Source: Cellulosilyticum sp. (GTDB taxonomy: Bacteria > Bacillota > Clostridia > Lachnospirales > Cellulosilyticaceae). Taken from it: DNA of 64,000 bases. Location of the stretch: the NCBI GenBank assembly GCA_015058045.1, contig SVDC01000012.1, positions 1-64,000 of the forward strand, read 5' to 3'. A program made the position numbers and the translations under genes. Each line of letters opens with the position of its first letter. Within the stretch, counting starts at the first letter, position 1. A model generated the notes under the pieces. The model did not search any database, had not been told where the DNA came from, and saw only the letters and a program-made list of their open reading frames with translations. Below are positions 54,453 through 62,882 of the stretch, piece by piece.

Positions 54453-55139
54453 TTAATCTTTAAAATAATAACCTACCCCCCATTTTGTATAAATATATTC
54501 TGGTTGGCCTGGATTAGGTTCGATTTTCTCTCTTAACCTTCTAACATGGACATCAACTGTACGTACATCTCCTGGATATTCTTTTCCCCAAATTGTATTT
54601 AAAAGTTGATCTCTACTATATACTTTTCCAGGATGAGTTGCAAAAAGTTCAAGCATATCAAATTCTTTAGCTGTTAAATTCATTTCCTGATTCTTAATGA
54701 ATACACGTCGACTATTCATTTCCAATCTTAAATCTCCTACCTCAATTGTTTTCTTTTGAGGTGTTTTTTCAACATGCTGTGAACGTCTTAGGATTGCTTT
54801 AATTCTAGCTTTAAGCTCTAAAATATTAAATGGTTTAGTCACATAGTCATCCGCGCCATATTCTAGTCCCATAATTTTGTCCATATCTTCACCCTTAGCC
54901 GTAAGCATAATAATCGGTAAATTAGAAAACTCCCTTACCAATTGACATACTTCAAGTCCATTATATTTAGGTAACATAACATCTAAAATCATAGCATCAT
55001 ACTTATTATTTTTAACAGCATTTAATGCTTCCTCTCCATCATAAGCTGTATCTACCATCCAGCCTTCTTGCTCTAGACTAAACTTAATTCCCTTAACAAT
55101 AAGTTTTTCATCATCTACCACCAGTATTCTACTGTTCAT
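54453..55139 (-). CDS. OmpR/PhoB-family response regulator
   Basis: The 228-residue protein has a receiver domain (VVDDEKLIV; phospho-Asp in AMILDVMLPKYNG near 53; VTKPFN) and a winged-helix DNA-binding domain (RDQLLNTIWGKEYPGDVRTVDVHVRRLREKI). It is the cognate partner of the following kinase. The family resembles WalR/PhoP, but nothing identifies its target genes. It lies between comEA and the kinase. Confidence 0.94.
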   Translation of the reverse strand: MNSRILVVDDEKLIVKGIKFSLEQEGWMVDTAYDGEEALNAVKNNKYDAMILDVMLPKYNGLEVCQLVREFSNLPIIMLTAKGEDMDKIMGLEYGADDYVTKPFNILELKARIKAILRRSQHVEKTPQKKTIEVGDLRLEMNSRRVFIKNQEMNLTAKEFDMLELFATHPGKVYSRDQLLNTIWGKEYPGDVRTVDVHVRRLREKIEPNPGQPEYIYTKWGVGYYFKD

Positions 55140-55160
55140 ATATTCTCCTCCTCTTTATCT

Positions 55161-55901
55161 TTACTCTGTTGTAATGAATTGTTTAATTTTGTCATATATT
55201 TTCTCCCCAACACCTGAAATCTGCATGATTTCCTCTACAGATTTAAAGCCTCCATTTTCTTGTCTATAAACAATAATTGCCTCAGCTTTTACTTCACCTA
55301 TACCATTTAAGGTCATGAGTTCTTCTTTAGTTGCTGTGTTTAAATTGACAAGTGCATTATGACTTACGGAAGACTCCTCATTGGAAGATAGAGAGGTTAT
55401 TTGAGAACTGGGAAGCCCTTCTATCCTTTCTCTATTTTCATACGAATCATCAAATTTGTCAATTTTTTCACCCTGTTTAGGAATAATAATTTTTTCATTG
55501 GCAACAATGCGACCTGCCAAATTAATGGCTGTCTGATCCGCCTCCTTGGTAAACCCACCACATTTTAATAAAATATCATTTATAATTGCATCTTGTGGCA
55601 CATAATATACACCTGGCATTTGTACTGCTCCGCATATATAAATAGGTACTTCTAGTAGGTTCTCTCCTAACTTACTTTCTTCACTTACCACATCATATAG
55701 ATTAAGTTGTTCTATATCCTTTAGTGTCTCCTCTACATTCTCTTCTTCTATCCCTTCTACCATTACTTCCTCTTGAGCTCTATGCTCCTCTATTAGGATA
55801 CCTTGCTTTAACTTGGCATTATATTGTCTCCAAGTTACACAAACTATAATTATACCAATCAGAGCTATAAACCCCTTATACTTCATGACTTTTTCCTTCA
55901 T
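55161..55901 (-). CDS. comEA: ComEA-type DNA-binding protein
   Basis: The roughly 246-residue protein has an N-terminal membrane helix (FIALIGIIIVCVTWRQY), an acidic linker, a SLBB domain (IYICGAVQMPGVYYVPQ, then IINDILLKCGGFTKEAD) and a C-terminal pair of helix-hairpin-helix motifs (LNTATKEELMTLNGIGEVKA; MQISGVGEKIYDKI). ComEA binds incoming duplex DNA outside the membrane for ComEC. I chose ATG at 55901 after GGAAGGTGATGAA; a longer frame to 55931 is not needed. Confidence 0.92.
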   Translation of the reverse strand: MKEKVMKYKGFIALIGIIIVCVTWRQYNAKLKQGILIEEHRAQEEVMVEGIEEENVEETLKDIEQLNLYDVVSEESKLGENLLEVPIYICGAVQMPGVYYVPQDAIINDILLKCGGFTKEADQTAINLAGRIVANEKIIIPKQGEKIDKFDDSYENRERIEGLPSSQITSLSSNEESSVSHNALVNLNTATKEELMTLNGIGEVKAEAIIVYRQENGGFKSVEEIMQISGVGEKIYDKIKQFITTE

Positions 55902-56008
55902 TTCATCACCTTCCATTAAAAGTCTTAACATTTTTTTCTTAAATTAGACTAACACCTTACTAATTCTTATAAAATCTGTTATACTAATAAATTGAAAGGA
56001 GTTTACGT

Positions 56009-57313
56009 ATGAAGAAGAAACAATGGTTTACGCTATTTTTAAGTCTATTATGTATTTTTTCTTTTTTACCTAGTGATTTACAAGCAGAAATTACTAAGCC
56101 AACAATCGTGGCACCTGCTGCGATATTAATAGATGCTAAGACCAAGACAATTTTATATGAAAAAAATGCTCATGAGATCCATTATCCTGCAAGTATTACT
56201 AAACTTATGACTGCTCTACTTGCTATTGAAAATTTAGAACCTGATCAGAAAATCACTTTTTCTAGAGATGCTGTATATAGCATCGAACCTGGTAGTAGTC
56301 ATATTGGTATCCAAGAAGATGAAGTATTAACCGTTAATCAAGCACTTCATGGCCTATTATTAATGTCTGCCAATGAAGTAGCTAATGGACTTGCTGAAGC
56401 TGTTAGTGGCTCATTAGATGCTTTTGCTAATCGTATGACAGAGCGTGCAAAAGAATTAGGTGCCTTAAATACACATTTTACTAATGCACACGGCTTGCAT
56501 GATGAAAATCATTATACAACAGCCTATGATATGGCCCTTATTGCGAGCTATTTATGTGAAAACAAGTATTTTCTAGATATTATGCAGGATTTCCATTATG
56601 AGATTCCTCCTACTAATATTACAAATGAAATACGCTACCTTTATCAACAACATCCTATGCTTAATCCAAATAGAGACTGCTCTATTCATCGTAAAGATGT
56701 CATCGGCGGAAAAACAGGTTATACAGATCAAGCCAAACATACACTTGTGACTATGGCCCAGCAAGGTGATACGACTTTAGTTGCTGTTGTTCTACAATCT
56801 GATAAATCTACTTTATATTCGGATACATCGGCACTTTTTGATTATGGTTTTGCTTCATATCAAACGATTGACCTACATACATCTGATGATATTTTGAAGA
56901 CTTTACCAGCTTACTTAGTTAAAAGTGGCCATTCTTACCACAGTTCCAATTATGGATTAGGGATTGCAGAAGATGTCTCTATTATTGCACTTAATACGGT
57001 GACTGCTGATGATGTTATACCTGTTTTTGATTTACCTGACTACCTACCCGATAGCTATCAAGTAGGTGATATTGTAGGTACGGTCTCTTTTACTTTAAAT
57101 GGCCAAACTTTAAGGCAATCTGATTTGGTTATCAAACAAATTGATTCTGTTCCTACACAGACTTTACCTTTTACATCTTCACAAAATTTGAAATGGATTA
57201 AGTTGGGTTTAATCATTCTCGTAAGCATAATCATTATTTTTTCACTAACTTTCTTTATAAGAAAAAGACACTCACGAAAAAAGTACATTAAGATTAATAA
57301 ATACTTTAAATAA
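56009..57313 (+). CDS. dacF: D-alanyl-D-alanine carboxypeptidase
   Basis: The 434-residue penicillin-binding protein has a signal peptide (KKKQWFTLFLSLLCIFSFLPS), catalytic SxxK in YPASITKLMTAL (near 60), SAN in LMSANEVANGLAE and KTG in IGGKTGYTDQAKH (near 234), and a C-terminal membrane helix (LIILVSIIIIFSLTFFI) before a basic tail. It trims the terminal D-Ala of stem peptides. DacF is the sporulation member in Bacillus, but a vegetative DacA/DacB role is equally possible. Named by similarity in general. Confidence 0.88.
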   Translation: MKKKQWFTLFLSLLCIFSFLPSDLQAEITKPTIVAPAAILIDAKTKTILYEKNAHEIHYPASITKLMTALLAIENLEPDQKITFSRDAVYSIEPGSSHIGIQEDEVLTVNQALHGLLLMSANEVANGLAEAVSGSLDAFANRMTERAKELGALNTHFTNAHGLHDENHYTTAYDMALIASYLCENKYFLDIMQDFHYEIPPTNITNEIRYLYQQHPMLNPNRDCSIHRKDVIGGKTGYTDQAKHTLVTMAQQGDTTLVAVVLQSDKSTLYSDTSALFDYGFASYQTIDLHTSDDILKTLPAYLVKSGHSYHSSNYGLGIAEDVSIIALNTVTADDVIPVFDLPDYLPDSYQVGDIVGTVSFTLNGQTLRQSDLVIKQIDSVPTQTLPFTSSQNLKWIKLGLIILVSIIIIFSLTFFIRKRHSRKKYIKINKYFK

Positions 57314-57353
57314 TAAAGAGGTTAAGTTCTTTCATGAGCTTAACCTCTTTATT
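57312..57353. terminator. Bidirectional terminator between dacF and rsfS
   Basis: AATAAAGAGGTTAAG (57312-57326) pairs perfectly with 57339-57353. The first three bases overlap the dacF stop. Confidence 0.88.
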
Positions 57354-57355
57354 AT

Positions 57356-57700
57356 TTAAAGCTCAATAGACTTTGCATCTTTCCAAAGACGACTTAATCC
57401 ATAAAATTGAGCATTTTCTTCTTCTAATATATGAACAATAACCTGTCCATAATCTAACAAAATCCAAGTTGCTGTTTGATAACCTTCTTTATGAATAGGA
57501 TATTGCCCAGACTCTGCTAGTAGTTCTTCTACTTCATCTGCCATTGCCTGTGTTTGTCTTACATTAGATGCCACAGCAATAATAAATAAATCTGTAAGTG
57601 AAGTTAATTCATGTACATCTAACACTTCAACATGAACTGCTTTCTTTTTTTGTAAAGCTTCTATGATCTGTTTCCCAAGTGTATAAGCTGTCGTGTTCAA
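57356..57700 (-). CDS. rsfS: Ribosome silencing factor
   Basis: The 114-residue RsfS/YbeB protein (LTDLFIIAVASNVRQTQAMADEVE; HKEGYQTATWILLDYGQVIVHI) binds ribosomal protein L14 and blocks subunit joining in starvation. The start is TTG at 57700 after AAGGGGGAAATTTTAGAA. In most Firmicutes it directly follows nadD-yqeK; here a cation exchanger gene lies between. Confidence 0.95.
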   Translation of the reverse strand: MNTTAYTLGKQIIEALQKKKAVHVEVLDVHELTSLTDLFIIAVASNVRQTQAMADEVEELLAESGQYPIHKEGYQTATWILLDYGQVIVHILEEENAQFYGLSRLWKDAKSIEL

Positions 57701-57732
57701 TTCTAAAATTTCCCCCTTCTATCTCAACCACT

Positions 57733-58686
57733 CTAAAGTTGTGCAATAATTAAATAAGCATAGTAAATAATAAAACAAATAAGAAAAACAATTCCTTCCA
57801 CTTTAGAAAGACATTTCTTAGTAAAACAAAATATATATAACAAAATTGTTACAACAATCATTACTATCAAATCCAGTGCTATTGAAGTATTTGGAATAAT
57901 ATTACCCAAAAAGGTAGCTGGAAACCCTGCTACAAAACAAATATTAAAAATATTACTTCCTACAATATTGCCCATTGCTAAATCTTGCTTTCCTTTTCTA
58001 GCAGATATAATAGATGTAACCAGTTCAGGTAATGATGTTCCTAAAGCAACGATGGTCAATGAAATAAAAGTTTGACTCACGCCTAAATAAGTTGCTATAT
58101 TTGTAGCAGAATCGACTACAAAATTTCCACCTAAAATAATGGCTACAAGCCCTAAAACTGTATAACATAGACAACGCCCTAGACTATATTTAACTTCGAT
58201 TTCCTCTGCTTCTCCACTACTAGCAAGACTAAATAAATAATAAATAAAAATCGAAAAGAATAATAAAATGATGATACCATCTGATCTAGAGATCATATCT
58301 CTAGTTGCTCCACCTAATGAAACATCTAACATTAAGACCCCTAGTAAAATAGAAACTAGAATCAAGAATGGAATCTCCTTCTTTATAGTATTATCCTTTA
58401 CTTCAATAGGTGCTATTACTGAACATATTCCAAGTATTAATACAATATTTAAGATATTACTCCCTATTATATTTCCTAAAACCATATCACTATTATTGGC
58501 AAGTACTGCCTTAATACTTACCGCTGCTTCTGGTGCACTTGTCCCGAAAGCTACAATAGTTAGTCCAATTAAAATATCTGGAACCTTTAAATGCTTTGCC
58601 GTACCTGAAGCACCTTCTACAAAAACATCTGCTCCTTTAATTAGTACAACAAAACTCACAAGCATAATAATGATTTGTAATAACAT
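57733..58686 (-). CDS. Calcium/sodium antiporter (YrbG/CaCA family)
   Basis: The 317-residue membrane protein has the two alpha-repeats of the CaCA superfamily: IGLTIVAFGTSAPEAAVS in the first half and ISLTIVALGTSLPELVTS in the second, both with G-T-S-x-P-E. About ten hydrophobic helices are visible, e.g. FLILVSILLGVLML. It should exchange Ca2+ or K+ with Na+/H+ across the membrane. It lies 11 bases after the nadD-yqeK gene and before rsfS, an unusual insertion in this cluster. Confidence 0.91.
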   Translation of the reverse strand: MLLQIIIMLVSFVVLIKGADVFVEGASGTAKHLKVPDILIGLTIVAFGTSAPEAAVSIKAVLANNSDMVLGNIIGSNILNIVLILGICSVIAPIEVKDNTIKKEIPFLILVSILLGVLMLDVSLGGATRDMISRSDGIIILLFFSIFIYYLFSLASSGEAEEIEVKYSLGRCLCYTVLGLVAIILGGNFVVDSATNIATYLGVSQTFISLTIVALGTSLPELVTSIISARKGKQDLAMGNIVGSNIFNICFVAGFPATFLGNIIPNTSIALDLIVMIVVTILLYIFCFTKKCLSKVEGIVFLICFIIYYAYLIIAQL

Positions 58687-58697
58687 AAAGCACTCCT

Positions 58698-59924
58698 TTA
58701 TTCTTGATCTGCTATATCGAATTGCTTATAGTAAGCGATCAGTTCATTAATAATAGGATGCGCTTCTTGCTTAAGAATATTCATTATATAATTACGAGAT
58801 GATACGAGTGCCTTATACATTGCACGGTTTAAATTATATTGTGCAATGCGCTTAATCTCTTCCTTACCCTTATATGAACTTCTTCCTTCTTCTGTCATAT
58901 CTGCTAGATAGATAGCTTTTTCTAAATCTGTCATTTCCAATCTACCTAATGTATGATATCTAATCCCATCTAAAATAGAAGGCTTAGAAATCCCCCAATC
59001 ACGTTGTAAAATAACTGCTCCAACCTTTCCATGAGCTAAATGGATATGACTACGTTCATACTCATCTAATTCAATACCATACTTCTCACAAATTGCTAAA
59101 GCTTCTTTTGCTGGAATTTCTTTTGCAATATCATGGAATAAAGCAGCAATAAAGGTTTCATCATAATCAATACCATTTAACTTAGCATATTCTAGTGCCA
59201 TCTCTACAACACCACGGGTATGTGCATAACGTTTTGGTGATAACTTAGATGCTACATAATCATACATACAAGCTCTTTCATCATCTGTTAGGCGAATTCT
59301 ATAATCATAAAGCGCATGCTTCTTAATATAATTTTCTACTTCTTGTGGCACAAGATATTTAATAGGTTTTTCTTCCATTAATCTTCTGCGAATATCAGAT
59401 GAAGAAATGGCTAATGCTGGTACTTCTAAAAAGTGAATATTAGATTCATATTGCTCATTCATTTCTTTTACTTTTCGCATTAATTCATTTTTATTATATC
59501 CAGGCCTTGTAACCGCAACAAAATCACACAATTGTAAAAGCTCTGTAGATTCCTTCCAACCTAAAATTTTATGCACTGCATCGGCTCCTGTAATGAAATA
59601 AAGTTGTACTTCTTCACCATAAATACGTTTTAATTCTTTAATCGTATCAATTGTATACGTTACCCCTTCACGTTCAATTTCAATACGAGATACTTTAAAA
59701 CAAGGATTAGCTGCTGTTGCAAGCACTGTCATTAAATAACGATGTTCACAAGTTGTCATATTAATATGCGATTTATGAGGTGGATGTCCTGTAGGTACAA
59801 AAAGCACCTCATCTACCTGAAATTCATGTCTTACTTCTTCGGCCGTTACAAGATGTCCCATATGTATCGGATCGAATGTCCCTCCCATAATCGCTAACTT
59901 TTTAATCTTCTTTGATTTATTCAT
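58698..59924 (-). CDS. nadD: Fused nicotinate-nucleotide adenylyltransferase and HD-domain (YqeK) protein
   Basis: The 408-residue protein joins two enzymes. Residues about 8-200 are NadD ([41 protein letters not shown]), which makes nicotinic acid adenine dinucleotide. Residues about 220-400 are YqeK-like HD phosphohydrolase ([36 protein letters not shown]), a family that cleaves diadenosine tetraphosphate. Bacillus has them as separate adjacent genes. ATG at 59924 follows AAGGAGAGAATTT; a TATAAT (59961-59966) suggests a local promoter. Confidence 0.95.
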   Translation of the reverse strand: MNKSKKIKKLAIMGGTFDPIHMGHLVTAEEVRHEFQVDEVLFVPTGHPPHKSHINMTTCEHRYLMTVLATAANPCFKVSRIEIEREGVTYTIDTIKELKRIYGEEVQLYFITGADAVHKILGWKESTELLQLCDFVAVTRPGYNKNELMRKVKEMNEQYESNIHFLEVPALAISSSDIRRRLMEEKPIKYLVPQEVENYIKKHALYDYRIRLTDDERACMYDYVASKLSPKRYAHTRGVVEMALEYAKLNGIDYDETFIAALFHDIAKEIPAKEALAICEKYGIELDEYERSHIHLAHGKVGAVILQRDWGISKPSILDGIRYHTLGRLEMTDLEKAIYLADMTEEGRSSYKGKEEIKRIAQYNLNRAMYKALVSSRNYIMNILKQEAHPIINELIAYYKQFDIADQE

Positions 59925-60022
59925 AAATTCTCTCCTTGCCTAGAATTCAATATCTCTTTTATTATACCCTATTTGTGAAGAAATTAAATATTAAATATAC
60001 TCTTATTGCCAATCTACTAACC

Positions 60023-60060
60023 AAAAGGGCACTGATGCATATTCCATCAGTGCCCTTTTT
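60023..60060. terminator. Terminator of obgE-yhbY
   Basis: AAAAGGGCACTGATG (60023-60037) pairs perfectly with 60045-60059; short T-runs on both strands. It separates yhbY from the nadD promoter. Confidence 0.87.
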
Positions 60061-60062
60061 TA

Positions 60063-60356
60063 TTAAGCTAAAGTAATCTTTGGATTCTTTTTAGCTGGTT
60101 TATAAAGAATTATTTTTTTACCAATTACTTGTACAACAACAGATTTTGTACGTTCTGCTAAACGACTTGCCATATCCCTTGGATCCTCAAGACAATTTTG
60201 AAGTACACTGATTTTTACAAGCTCTCTTGCATCTAAAGCTTGGTTAACTGCTTCAGTTACCTCTGGTGTTAAACCATTTTTTCCGAGTTGGAAAATAGGA
60301 TCAATTTTTTGTGCTAAAGATTTTAAGTAAGCTCTTTGTTTACTTGTAAGTTCCAT
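60063..60356 (-). CDS. yhbY: RNA-binding protein YhbY (CRM domain)
   Basis: The 97-residue CRM-domain protein (LTSKQRAYLKSLAQKIDPIFQLGKNGLT pattern, with the conserved GKNG and a C-terminal IGKKIILYKPAKKNPK) associates with pre-50S particles. ATG follows AAGGAGGGATAAAGA. It lies after obgE, as in other Firmicutes (yqeI). Confidence 0.94.
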   Translation of the reverse strand: MELTSKQRAYLKSLAQKIDPIFQLGKNGLTPEVTEAVNQALDARELVKISVLQNCLEDPRDMASRLAERTKSVVVQVIGKKIILYKPAKKNPKITLA

Positions 60357-60385
60357 TCTTTATCCCTCCTTCTATTTAAGTACTC

Positions 60386-61663
60386 TTATTTATAGTAATC
60401 AAATTCTAAATCATAGATATTAACAGTATCGCCTTCTTGGATACCAGCTTCTTCAAGTGCTTTAATAATCTCTTTTTCACGTAAATAACGTTGGAAGAAT
60501 GCAAACCCTTGTTCTGTATCAATTGCTGTGTAACCAAGCATTCTTCTAATACCTTCACCTTCAACTACGAAGTATCCTTCATGTGGCTGCGTAACTGTAT
60601 ACGGTTCATTTGGCATTGCACTAATTTCTTCGAATTCTGGCTCAAAGACAACAATATCTGTTGGTATTTTCTCAAGAAGCTCAGCCACTTCTTTGAGTAA
60701 CTCTTGTAAGTTATCATTTGCTGCAGCTGAAATTGGAATCACCTTAATACCTTTTGGCTCAAACTCTGTTTTTAAAGCTGCAAGATTTTCTTCATGACCA
60801 CCTACATCCACTTTATTGGCTGCAATTACTTGTGGTTTATCTTTTAAGATATCTGGATTGAAAAGTTCAATTTCTTTTTGAATTGCATAGATATCTTCAA
60901 TAGGATTTCTACCTTCTGTACCTGCTACGTCCACAACATGAACCAGTACTTTTGTACGTTCAACATGACGTAAGAAATCATGACCAAGGCCAATCCCTTC
61001 AGATGCCCCTTCAATAATTCCTGGAATATCTGCCATCACAAATTGTTTGCCATAATTATTACTTACAACACCTAAATTTGGTGCAAGTGTTGTAAAGTGA
61101 TAGTTAGCAATTTTAGGCTGAGCATTACTTACCATAGAAAGTAATGTAGATTTCCCAACATTAGGGAATCCAACTAAACCTACATCTGCAATCATCTTAA
61201 GCTCAAGAATTAACCAATATTCTTTAGCTGGTTTTCCTTTTTCTGCATAACGAGGCGCTTGTCTTGTAGGCGTTGCAAAGTGTTGATTTCCTCTTCCACC
61301 TTTTCCACCTCTAAAGATAATTTCCTTTTGCCCTACTCTATGCATATCCGCAATAACATGATTTGTTTCAGCTTCTCTAATAACAGTTCCTAATGGTACT
61401 TTAATTACAAGATCATCTGCATCTTTACCGTGGCAACGTTTTTTACCACCTTGTTCTCCATCTTGTGCTTTATAATGACGTTTATGTCTGAAGTTCATTA
61501 ATGTATTACAACCTGGATCTACTTCAAAGATGATATGACCTCCACGTCCACCATCTCCACCATCTGGTCCACCATTTGGAACATATTTTTCACGTCTAAA
61601 TGAAACGTGGCCATCGCCACCTTTACCCGATCTCACAAATATTTTTACTTTATCTACAAACAT
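60386..61663 (-). CDS. obgE: GTPase Obg
   Basis: The 425-residue GTPase has the glycine-rich Obg fold (KIFVRSGKGGDGHVSFRREK; GGDGGRGGHIIFEVD), the G domain (VGFPNVGKSTLLSMVS; DIPGIIEGASEGIGLG; NKVD) and the clostridial/bacillar C-terminal OCT domain (EPYTVTQPHEGYFVVEG; FQRYLREKEIIKALEEAG). It acts in 50S maturation and the stress/stringent response, and in sporulation initiation in Bacillus. ATG follows GGAAGGGAGTGACAAC. Confidence 0.98.
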   Translation of the reverse strand: MFVDKVKIFVRSGKGGDGHVSFRREKYVPNGGPDGGDGGRGGHIIFEVDPGCNTLMNFRHKRHYKAQDGEQGGKKRCHGKDADDLVIKVPLGTVIREAETNHVIADMHRVGQKEIIFRGGKGGRGNQHFATPTRQAPRYAEKGKPAKEYWLILELKMIADVGLVGFPNVGKSTLLSMVSNAQPKIANYHFTTLAPNLGVVSNNYGKQFVMADIPGIIEGASEGIGLGHDFLRHVERTKVLVHVVDVAGTEGRNPIEDIYAIQKEIELFNPDILKDKPQVIAANKVDVGGHEENLAALKTEFEPKGIKVIPISAAANDNLQELLKEVAELLEKIPTDIVVFEPEFEEISAMPNEPYTVTQPHEGYFVVEGEGIRRMLGYTAIDTEQGFAFFQRYLREKEIIKALEEAGIQEGDTVNIYDLEFDYYK

Positions 61664-61754
61664 GTTGTCACTCCCTTCCTACTATAGTTTGCACAACAAT
61701 TATGTTTTTAACGAGTCTATCTTACTTTATTTTCCGCATAAAATTCTTATATAG

Positions 61755-61787
61755 AAAAAGAAGGTTTCAACGAGCGCTGAAACCTTC
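61755..61787 (-). terminator. Terminator of the rplU-prp-rpmA operon
   Basis: GAAGGTTTCA (61760-61769) pairs with TGAAACCTTC (61778-61787); on the minus strand TTTTT follows. Confidence 0.9.
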
Positions 61788-61797
61788 CCCAATTAAA

Positions 61798-62088
61798 TTA
61801 TGCTTCTTGTGCAACTGGATAAACAGAAACTTGTTTTCTGTCTCTACCTTTACGTTCAAATTTAACTGTACCATCAACTAAAGCGAATAATGTATCATCG
61901 CCACCGCGACCTACATTATTACCTGGATGAATTTTAGTTCCTCTTTGACGATATAAAATGTTCCCAGCTTTTACAAATTGTCCGTCTGCTCTTTTAGCAC
62001 CAAGACGTTTTGATTCTGAGTCACGACCGTTACTAGTTGAACCTTGTCCTTTTTTATGAGCAAAGAATTGAAGGTTTAAACGAAACAT
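61798..62088 (-). CDS. rpmA: 50S ribosomal protein L27
   Basis: The 96-residue protein starts [20 protein letters not shown]. In Firmicutes the N-terminal extension is removed after the FF/A position ([11 protein letters not shown]) by the cysteine protease Prp, whose gene is immediately upstream. The mature N-terminus reaches the peptidyl transferase centre. I chose ATG at 62088 after AGGAGGTGAGTTAC, dropping the earlier GTG. Confidence 0.98.
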   Translation of the reverse strand: MFRLNLQFFAHKKGQGSTSNGRDSESKRLGAKRADGQFVKAGNILYRQRGTKIHPGNNVGRGGDDTLFALVDGTVKFERKGRDRKQVSVYPVAQEA

Positions 62089-62100
62089 GTAACTCACCTC

Positions 62101-62436
62101 CTATTTATTTAGAATTTGAATGTATTTTTCTCCGTACATTTCTTTTGTATCTATAAGACCTAGAATAAGTGTTCTTATAAGTAGTTCGGCCTCTGGTTCA
62201 AATTCACCAGACTTGCGTCTAGGGAACTCTACATCAATAAGCCCTTGTTTTTCATCGTAAGCCAATGTTTTTATAGGCTCATCGGTGAAACGTTCAATGG
62301 CATTAAGTGTGTTGAATGTTAGCATGCTAACAGCAGCACATATAATGTCACTACCATGTTCTGCATAACCTGCATGTCCTTCATAACGAAGACGGTAAAC
62401 ATAGTTATCTTTTTGATGAAGTGTCACCTTAATCAT
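62101..62436 (-). CDS. prp: Ribosomal-processing cysteine protease Prp
   Basis: The 111-residue protein (YsxB) has the catalytic His in YEGHAGYAEHGSD and the catalytic Cys in DIICAAVSMLT, the dyad of the Prp family. It cleaves the N-terminal extension of L27, and the gene sits between rplU and rpmA as in all Firmicutes with the extension. It starts 5 bases after rplU and has no strong Shine-Dalgarno, so coupling is likely. Confidence 0.95.
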   Translation of the reverse strand: MIKVTLHQKDNYVYRLRYEGHAGYAEHGSDIICAAVSMLTFNTLNAIERFTDEPIKTLAYDEKQGLIDVEFPRRKSGEFEPEAELLIRTLILGLIDTKEMYGEKYIQILNK

Positions 62437-62441
62437 AATAA

Positions 62442-62753
62442 TTAAGCGTTGATAGCTTTAATTGTTACTTTTGTGAAAGGTTGACGGTGACCACGTTTTT
62501 TGTGGTAAGATTTTTTAGCTTTGTATTTGTATACGATGATTTTTTTACCTTTACCTTCAGCTACAACTTCAGCTTTAACTGAAGCACCAGCTACTAAAGG
62601 AGCACCTACAGTGATGCTTTCTTCGTTACCTACTGCTAAAACATTTTCAAAAACAACTTCTTCACCAGCAGCAACATTTAATTTTTCAACAACGATAACG
62701 TCGCCTTCTTTTACATTATATTGTTTGCCACCTGTTTCAATAATTGCGTACAT
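62442..62753 (-). CDS. rplU: 50S ribosomal protein L21
   Basis: The 103-residue protein ([47 protein letters not shown]) is L21, a 23S rRNA-binding 50S protein. ATG follows AAGGAGGTGTACAC. It heads the rplU-prp-rpmA operon behind an L21 leader. Confidence 0.99.
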   Translation of the reverse strand: MYAIIETGGKQYNVKEGDVIVVEKLNVAAGEEVVFENVLAVGNEESITVGAPLVAGASVKAEVVAEGKGKKIIVYKYKAKKSYHKKRGHRQPFTKVTIKAINA

Positions 62754-62846
62754 GTGTACACCTCCTTATTCCGAAAACTCGCCGAATACGGTATTTATAT
62801 CCTAAAAGGAAACAAATTTTTGACCTCTTCGTGCGGCTTAAACACT
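62754..62846 (-). promoter_or_regulatory. Ribosomal protein L21 leader RNA
   Basis: The transcript before rplU contains GCCGCACGAAGAGGTC (62822-62837), typical of the Firmicute L21 leader, followed by a longer stem region and the Shine-Dalgarno. It is thought to bind L21 for feedback. Boundaries are approximate. Confidence 0.75.
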
Positions 62847-62851
62847 ATAGT

Positions 62852-62880
62852 ATAGTAACATAGGCTTTTATCTGTGTCAA
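62852..62880 (-). promoter_or_regulatory. Sigma-A promoter of rplU-prp-rpmA
   Basis: TTGACA (62875-62880), 17 bases, and TACTAT (62852-62857) on the minus strand. The -35 lies directly after the stop of the upstream ribonuclease gene. Confidence 0.82.
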
Positions 62881-62882
62881 TG

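Noticed and set aside
58268..58750. 160-codon plus-strand frame opposite the cation exchanger
   Set aside because: Antisense shadow of a hydrophobic protein; no Shine-Dalgarno and no recognised motif.
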